Assembly: GCF_014649495.1 (NCBI RefSeq)
Contig: NZ_BMTD01000018.1
Span: 1-64,000, forward strand
Direction: 5' to 3'
DNA from: Streptomyces filipinensis
GTDB lineage: Bacteria > Actinomycetota > Actinomycetes > Streptomycetales > Streptomycetaceae
DNA length: 64,000 nucleotides
Part shown: positions 61,178 to 64,000 of the stretch, piece by piece
Layout: each line of letters starts with the position of its first letter
Position numbering within the stretch: position 1 is the first letter of the stretch
Notes under the pieces: model-generated
Seen by the model: the letters and a program-made list of their open reading frames with translations, nothing else
Told to the model about the DNA's origin: nothing
The model's database searches: none
Position numbers and translations under genes: made by a program

Positions 61178-62119
61178 GTGACGCCAGCACCTCTCACCGC
61201 ACGGCTCGGCGATCCGCGCGGGCCGCTGTTCTTCCCCGTCACGGCCTTCGGCCCGGACGGCTCACTCGATCTCGACGCCTACCGCACCCATGTGCGCCGG
61301 GGTGTCGAGGCCGGCGCCGCGGCCGTGTTCGCCTGCTGTGGCACCGGGGAGTTCCACGCGCTGCTGCCGGAGGAGTTCGAGGCCTGCGTCCGGGCGGCGG
61401 TGGAGGCGGCCGGCGGACGCGTGCCGGTGGTCGCCGGCACCGGCTACGGCACCGCTCTCGCCGTGCGCTACGCGCGTCTCGCCGAGGCGGCGGGCGCCGA
61501 CGGACTCCTCGCGATGCCGCCATACCTCGTCATCGCCGGACAGGAGGGCCTGCTGCGGCACTACCGGGAGGTCGCCGCGGCCACCGCCCTGCCCATGATC
61601 GTCTACCAGCGCGACAACGCCGTCTTCACGCCGCGGACGGTGGTGGAACTCGCCCGCACCGAGGGGATCACCGGCCTCAAGGACGGCCTCGGCGACCTCG
61701 ACCTGATGCAGCGGATCATCAGTGCGGTACGCACCGAGGCTCCCGGCGGCTTCCTGTACTTCAACGGCCTGCCCACCGCCGAGCAGACCCAGCCGGCCTA
61801 CCGCGCCCTCGGTGTCACCCTGTACTCCTCGGCGGTCTTCTGCTTCGCTCCCGAGATCGCCCTCGCCTTCCACCGGGCCCTGGCCACGGGCGACACGGCG
61901 AGCGTCCACCGCCTGCTGGACGGCTTCTACCGCCCCTTCGTGGAACTGCGCGCCCAGGGCCGGGGCTACGCCGTCTCGCTCGTCAAGGCGGGCGTCCGGC
62001 TGCGCGGCCTGGACGTCGGCGAGGTCCGGCCCCCGCTGCACGAGCCGGCCGAGGAGCACGTCAAACAACTCGCCCAGCTGATCGAGCGGGGATACGAACT
62101 GCTGGAGGAGGGCGCGTGA
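61178..62119 (+). CDS. kdgD: 5-dehydro-4-deoxyglucarate dehydratase
   Basis: The 313-residue protein belongs to the DapA/NAL TIM-barrel superfamily and matches KdgD: GPLFFPVTAFGPDGSLDLDAYRTHVRRGVEAGAAAVFACCGTGEFHALLPEEFEACV. The tyrosine is in LPMIVYQRDNAVFTP and the Schiff-base lysine in GITGLKDGLGDLDLM. It converts 5-dehydro-4-deoxyglucarate to 2-oxoglutarate semialdehyde, CO2 and water. GTG at 61178 has AAGGGAG five bases upstream. With udh it makes part of the oxidative uronate/aldarate route; glucarate dehydratase and the semialdehyde dehydrogenase are not in the window. Confidence 0.9.
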   Translation: MTPAPLTARLGDPRGPLFFPVTAFGPDGSLDLDAYRTHVRRGVEAGAAAVFACCGTGEFHALLPEEFEACVRAAVEAAGGRVPVVAGTGYGTALAVRYARLAEAAGADGLLAMPPYLVIAGQEGLLRHYREVAAATALPMIVYQRDNAVFTPRTVVELARTEGITGLKDGLGDLDLMQRIISAVRTEAPGGFLYFNGLPTAEQTQPAYRALGVTLYSSAVFCFAPEIALAFHRALATGDTASVHRLLDGFYRPFVELRAQGRGYAVSLVKAGVRLRGLDVGEVRPPLHEPAEEHVKQLAQLIERGYELLEEGA

Positions 62120-63279
62120 AGGCCTCGGCGTTCGTCTACCCCTGGGACGTCAACGGGGACCCCGCGGCCCCGGCGCGCATCGCCGGGCTCGGCGTCGAGC
62201 AGGTGACCCTCGCCGCCGCCTACCACTCCACCCGTGCCCTGACCCCCCGCCACCCCCGCCACCGCATCGTCACCGCCGAGTACGCGGCCGTCCTCTACCC
62301 GGCGGGCGAACGCTGGGCGGGCCGTGGCCTCAGGCCCTATCCCGCCGGCCGCTGGGCCCCAGGTGACGCCTACGGCGAGGCGGCGGCGGCCCTGCACGCG
62401 GCGGGCCTGGAGGTGCACACCTGGGTCGTCCTCGCCCACAACTCCCGGCTCGGCGCCGAACATCCGGACACCTCGGTCGTCAACGCCTACGCCGACCACT
62501 ACCCCTGGGCACCCTGCGTCGCCCAGCCCGCCACGCGCGCGTACCTGGTCGACCTGGCCGCCGAGGCCGCCGTGCGCCCCGGGGCGCACGGCACCGAGCT
62601 GGAGTCCCTCGGCTGGTACGGGCTGCGGCACCTGCACGCCCACGACAAGATCTCCGGGGTGGAGCTGGGGGAGGCCGGGCAGTACCTGATGTCCCTGTGC
62701 TTCTGTCCGTCCTGCCGCGCCGGGTACGGTGAACAGGGCCTGGATCCCGAGGAGTTGGCCGGTTCCGTGCGGGCCGCGCTGGAGCCGCTGTGGCGGGGCG
62801 CGGCGGACGACGAGGGCTGGCCCACCGTCGCGAAGCTGCTCGGCGAGGAGGCGGCGGCCCGCACGCGCGCGTGGCGCGACGAGGTCGCCGGCACCCTCCA
62901 GGAGGAGGCCGTGGCCGCCGTACGGGCCGCCGCACCGGCCGGCTTCCAGGTCCTGCTGCACGCCGACCCGGTCTCCTACCACTGCGGCGCCGACGCCGGC
63001 ACCGACCCCGCCCGTGTCCTGTCCGCCGCCGACGGCGTGGTGGTGCCCTGCGCGGGCGGTACGGCCCTGCTGGCGCCGTTCGCCGAACGGGCCGGGGAGC
63101 GGACGGTGCTGGCCGCCAACCTCACCGTCGTCTCGGGGATGGGCGGCAGCCCCGGCACGCTCGCGGTGGACGCGGCACGCGCGCGTGCGCAGGGCGCGAC
63201 GGAACTGCGCCTGTATCACGCCGGGTTGGCGTCGGACTCGGACCTCGCCGCGGTGCGCGCGGGGCTGTCCGCGCGCTGA
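62116..63279 (+). CDS. Hypothetical TIM-barrel-like protein coupled to kdgD
   Basis: The 387-residue protein is not known to me by name. It begins (GTG) KASAFVYPWDVNGDPAAPARIAGLGVEQVTLAAAYHSTRALTP. Glycosidase-like barrel strands follow: GLEVHTWVVLAHNSRLGAEHPDTSVVNAYADHYPWAPCVAQPATRAYLVDLAAEAA, ELESLGWYGLRHLHAHDK, QYLMSLCFCPSCRAGYGEQGLDPEEL and VLLHADPVSYHCGADAG. CFCPSC may be a metal or disulfide site. No signal peptide is present. It is coupled to kdgD by GTGA, so it probably acts in the same uronate route, perhaps as a cytosolic glycoside hydrolase or lyase. Its 3' end overlaps the convergent transporter gene by 64 bases. Confidence 0.72.
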   Translation: MKASAFVYPWDVNGDPAAPARIAGLGVEQVTLAAAYHSTRALTPRHPRHRIVTAEYAAVLYPAGERWAGRGLRPYPAGRWAPGDAYGEAAAALHAAGLEVHTWVVLAHNSRLGAEHPDTSVVNAYADHYPWAPCVAQPATRAYLVDLAAEAAVRPGAHGTELESLGWYGLRHLHAHDKISGVELGEAGQYLMSLCFCPSCRAGYGEQGLDPEELAGSVRAALEPLWRGAADDEGWPTVAKLLGEEAAARTRAWRDEVAGTLQEEAVAAVRAAAPAGFQVLLHADPVSYHCGADAGTDPARVLSAADGVVVPCAGGTALLAPFAERAGERTVLAANLTVVSGMGGSPGTLAVDAARARAQGATELRLYHAGLASDSDLAAVRAGLSAR

Positions 63280-64000
63280 ACCAGCGAGGCCGCCGTCCCG
63301 AGCAGCGCCAGGCCGTACAGCGGCAGCAGCAGCCCGGGGGAGGCGATCGCGAGCAGACCGGCGCCGGCGCCGAGTCCGATGACGTTCGGCGTGAACACCA
63401 GGGTGTTGGCGGTGGCCGTCACCCGGCCGAGCAGCGGGCCGGGCGTCTGCTGCTGGACGGCGGTGAACGCCGCCACGAGCACACAGGGCAGGCCGAGCCC
63501 GATCGCCGCGCTGGACGCGAGGGCCACCGCGTCCGACGGCACGGCACGCGCGGCCACCGCGAGCGCCGTCAGCGCGATCCCCGCCGCACCGAACCGGCGG
63601 GCGCCGAGCCGGTGCAGCGCGGATCCCGAGACGAGCCCGGCCGCCACCGATCCGGCGCCCTGGACGGCGTAGAGCACGCCCGTGTAGGCGGGGGAGTGGC
63701 CGAGCCGGTCCACGACGGCGTACACCGTCGTGCTGCTCAACGAGGCGAGGAGCATCGTCGCACCGCCCGCCCGGACCAGCGGGCGCAGCCCCGGGTGTCC
63801 CCACAGGTGCCGGACGCCCTCCGCGGTCTCCTGCCGCCAGCCGCCCCCGGACCGGACGGGCCGCTCCTCGCGCACCCGCAGCAGGGCGCACAGTCCGCAG
63901 GCGAGCACGAAGGTCGCCGCGTCCAGGCAGGCCACGGCGGGACCGCCGAAGGCCGCGTACAGGCCCGCCCCGGTCAGCGGGGCGACGAGTTTCATGCCCT
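63216..64000 (-). CDS. MFS transporter, C-terminal part (runs off the window)
   Basis: At least 260 residues are visible and the frame stays open to the right edge, so the true start lies outside. Hydrophobic segments and motifs fit a major facilitator: AFGGPAVACLDAATFVLACGLCALLRVREERP, GLRPLVRAGGATMLLASLSSTTVYAVVDRLG, YTGVLYAVQGAGSVAAGLVSGSALHRLGARRFG, LLGRVTATANTLVFTPNVIGLGAGAGL. This is the enterobactin-exporter-like/MFS_3 drug-efflux group. The stop overlaps the convergent gene by 64 bases. A link to uronate use is not indicated. Confidence 0.85.
   Translation of the reverse strand, partial: GMKLVAPLTGAGLYAAFGGPAVACLDAATFVLACGLCALLRVREERPVRSGGGWRQETAEGVRHLWGHPGLRPLVRAGGATMLLASLSSTTVYAVVDRLGHSPAYTGVLYAVQGAGSVAAGLVSGSALHRLGARRFGAAGIALTALAVAARAVPSDAVALASSAAIGLGLPCVLVAAFTAVQQQTPGPLLGRVTATANTLVFTPNVIGLGAGAGLLAIASPGLLLPLYGLALLGTAASLVQRADSPARTAARSESDANPA

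Overview
The window is high-GC DNA with GTG/TTG starts, many overlapping stop/start junctions and several apparently leaderless genes. Protein families and gene order point to a Streptomyces chromosome. No insertion sequence, prophage, CRISPR array, rRNA gene or ordinary tRNA gene was seen.

The backbone carries the end of pgi, a five-gene pentose-phosphate operon (tkt-tal-zwf-opcA-pgl), ctaB and ctaA (heme O/A synthesis), an ABC exporter pair, and the sufR-sufBD-Rieske-sufC-sufS-sufU-sufT iron-sulfur operon. From general knowledge, the same order occurs in Mycobacterium tuberculosis (Rv1445c to Rv1466), so this is an old actinobacterial core. dapD and a dapA-like gene follow. A CAAC-N6-GTTG site, the known SufR operator form, covers the start of sufR.

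Accessory blocks are set into this core. At 0.3-12.5 kb lie a DsbA-like lipoprotein, a PadR-controlled MacB-type exporter, a free secreted sugar-binding protein, an alpha-glucosidase/maltose-type ABC operon (one permease carries an extra extracytoplasmic Cna-B-like domain), and two small exported proteins. At 21-23 kb are an amidohydrolase-like protein and a nucleotidyltransferase. At 25.9-26.7 kb is an AAC(3)-family acetyltransferase. At 33.5-45.3 kb are an SMR efflux/TetR pair with twin operators, a CapA-like protein, a HAD-like protein, a SigE-family sigma factor with a membrane partner, a Cys-rich protein pair, a repeat-built DUF3618 protein, an ArsR-type/SRPBCC pair and a secreted nuclease. 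At 47.4 kb is a Tat-exported PhoX-like protein behind a PHO-box-like repeat.

The most striking locus is 48.9-50.9 kb. It encodes a bacterial Ro60 (TROVE plus vWA domain) preceded by two adjacent Y-RNA-like noncoding RNAs. Both contain circularly permuted tRNA-like domains: one resembles a complete elongator tRNA-Met with a CAU anticodon loop, the other a class II tRNA-Leu. Both begin with nearly the same 20 bases, including GGTGCGAAG, which resembles the Ro-binding stretch of vertebrate Y RNA. Downstream are an ACC-deaminase gene remnant, a repetitive secreted protein and a 2'-5' RNA ligase-like protein.

The last 11 kb hold a two-domain TerD protein, a DeoR-led polyol ABC transporter/dehydrogenase operon, and a divergent uronate pathway locus (udh and kdgD). 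The udh and kdgD promoters match each other. A partial MFS transporter runs off the window edge.
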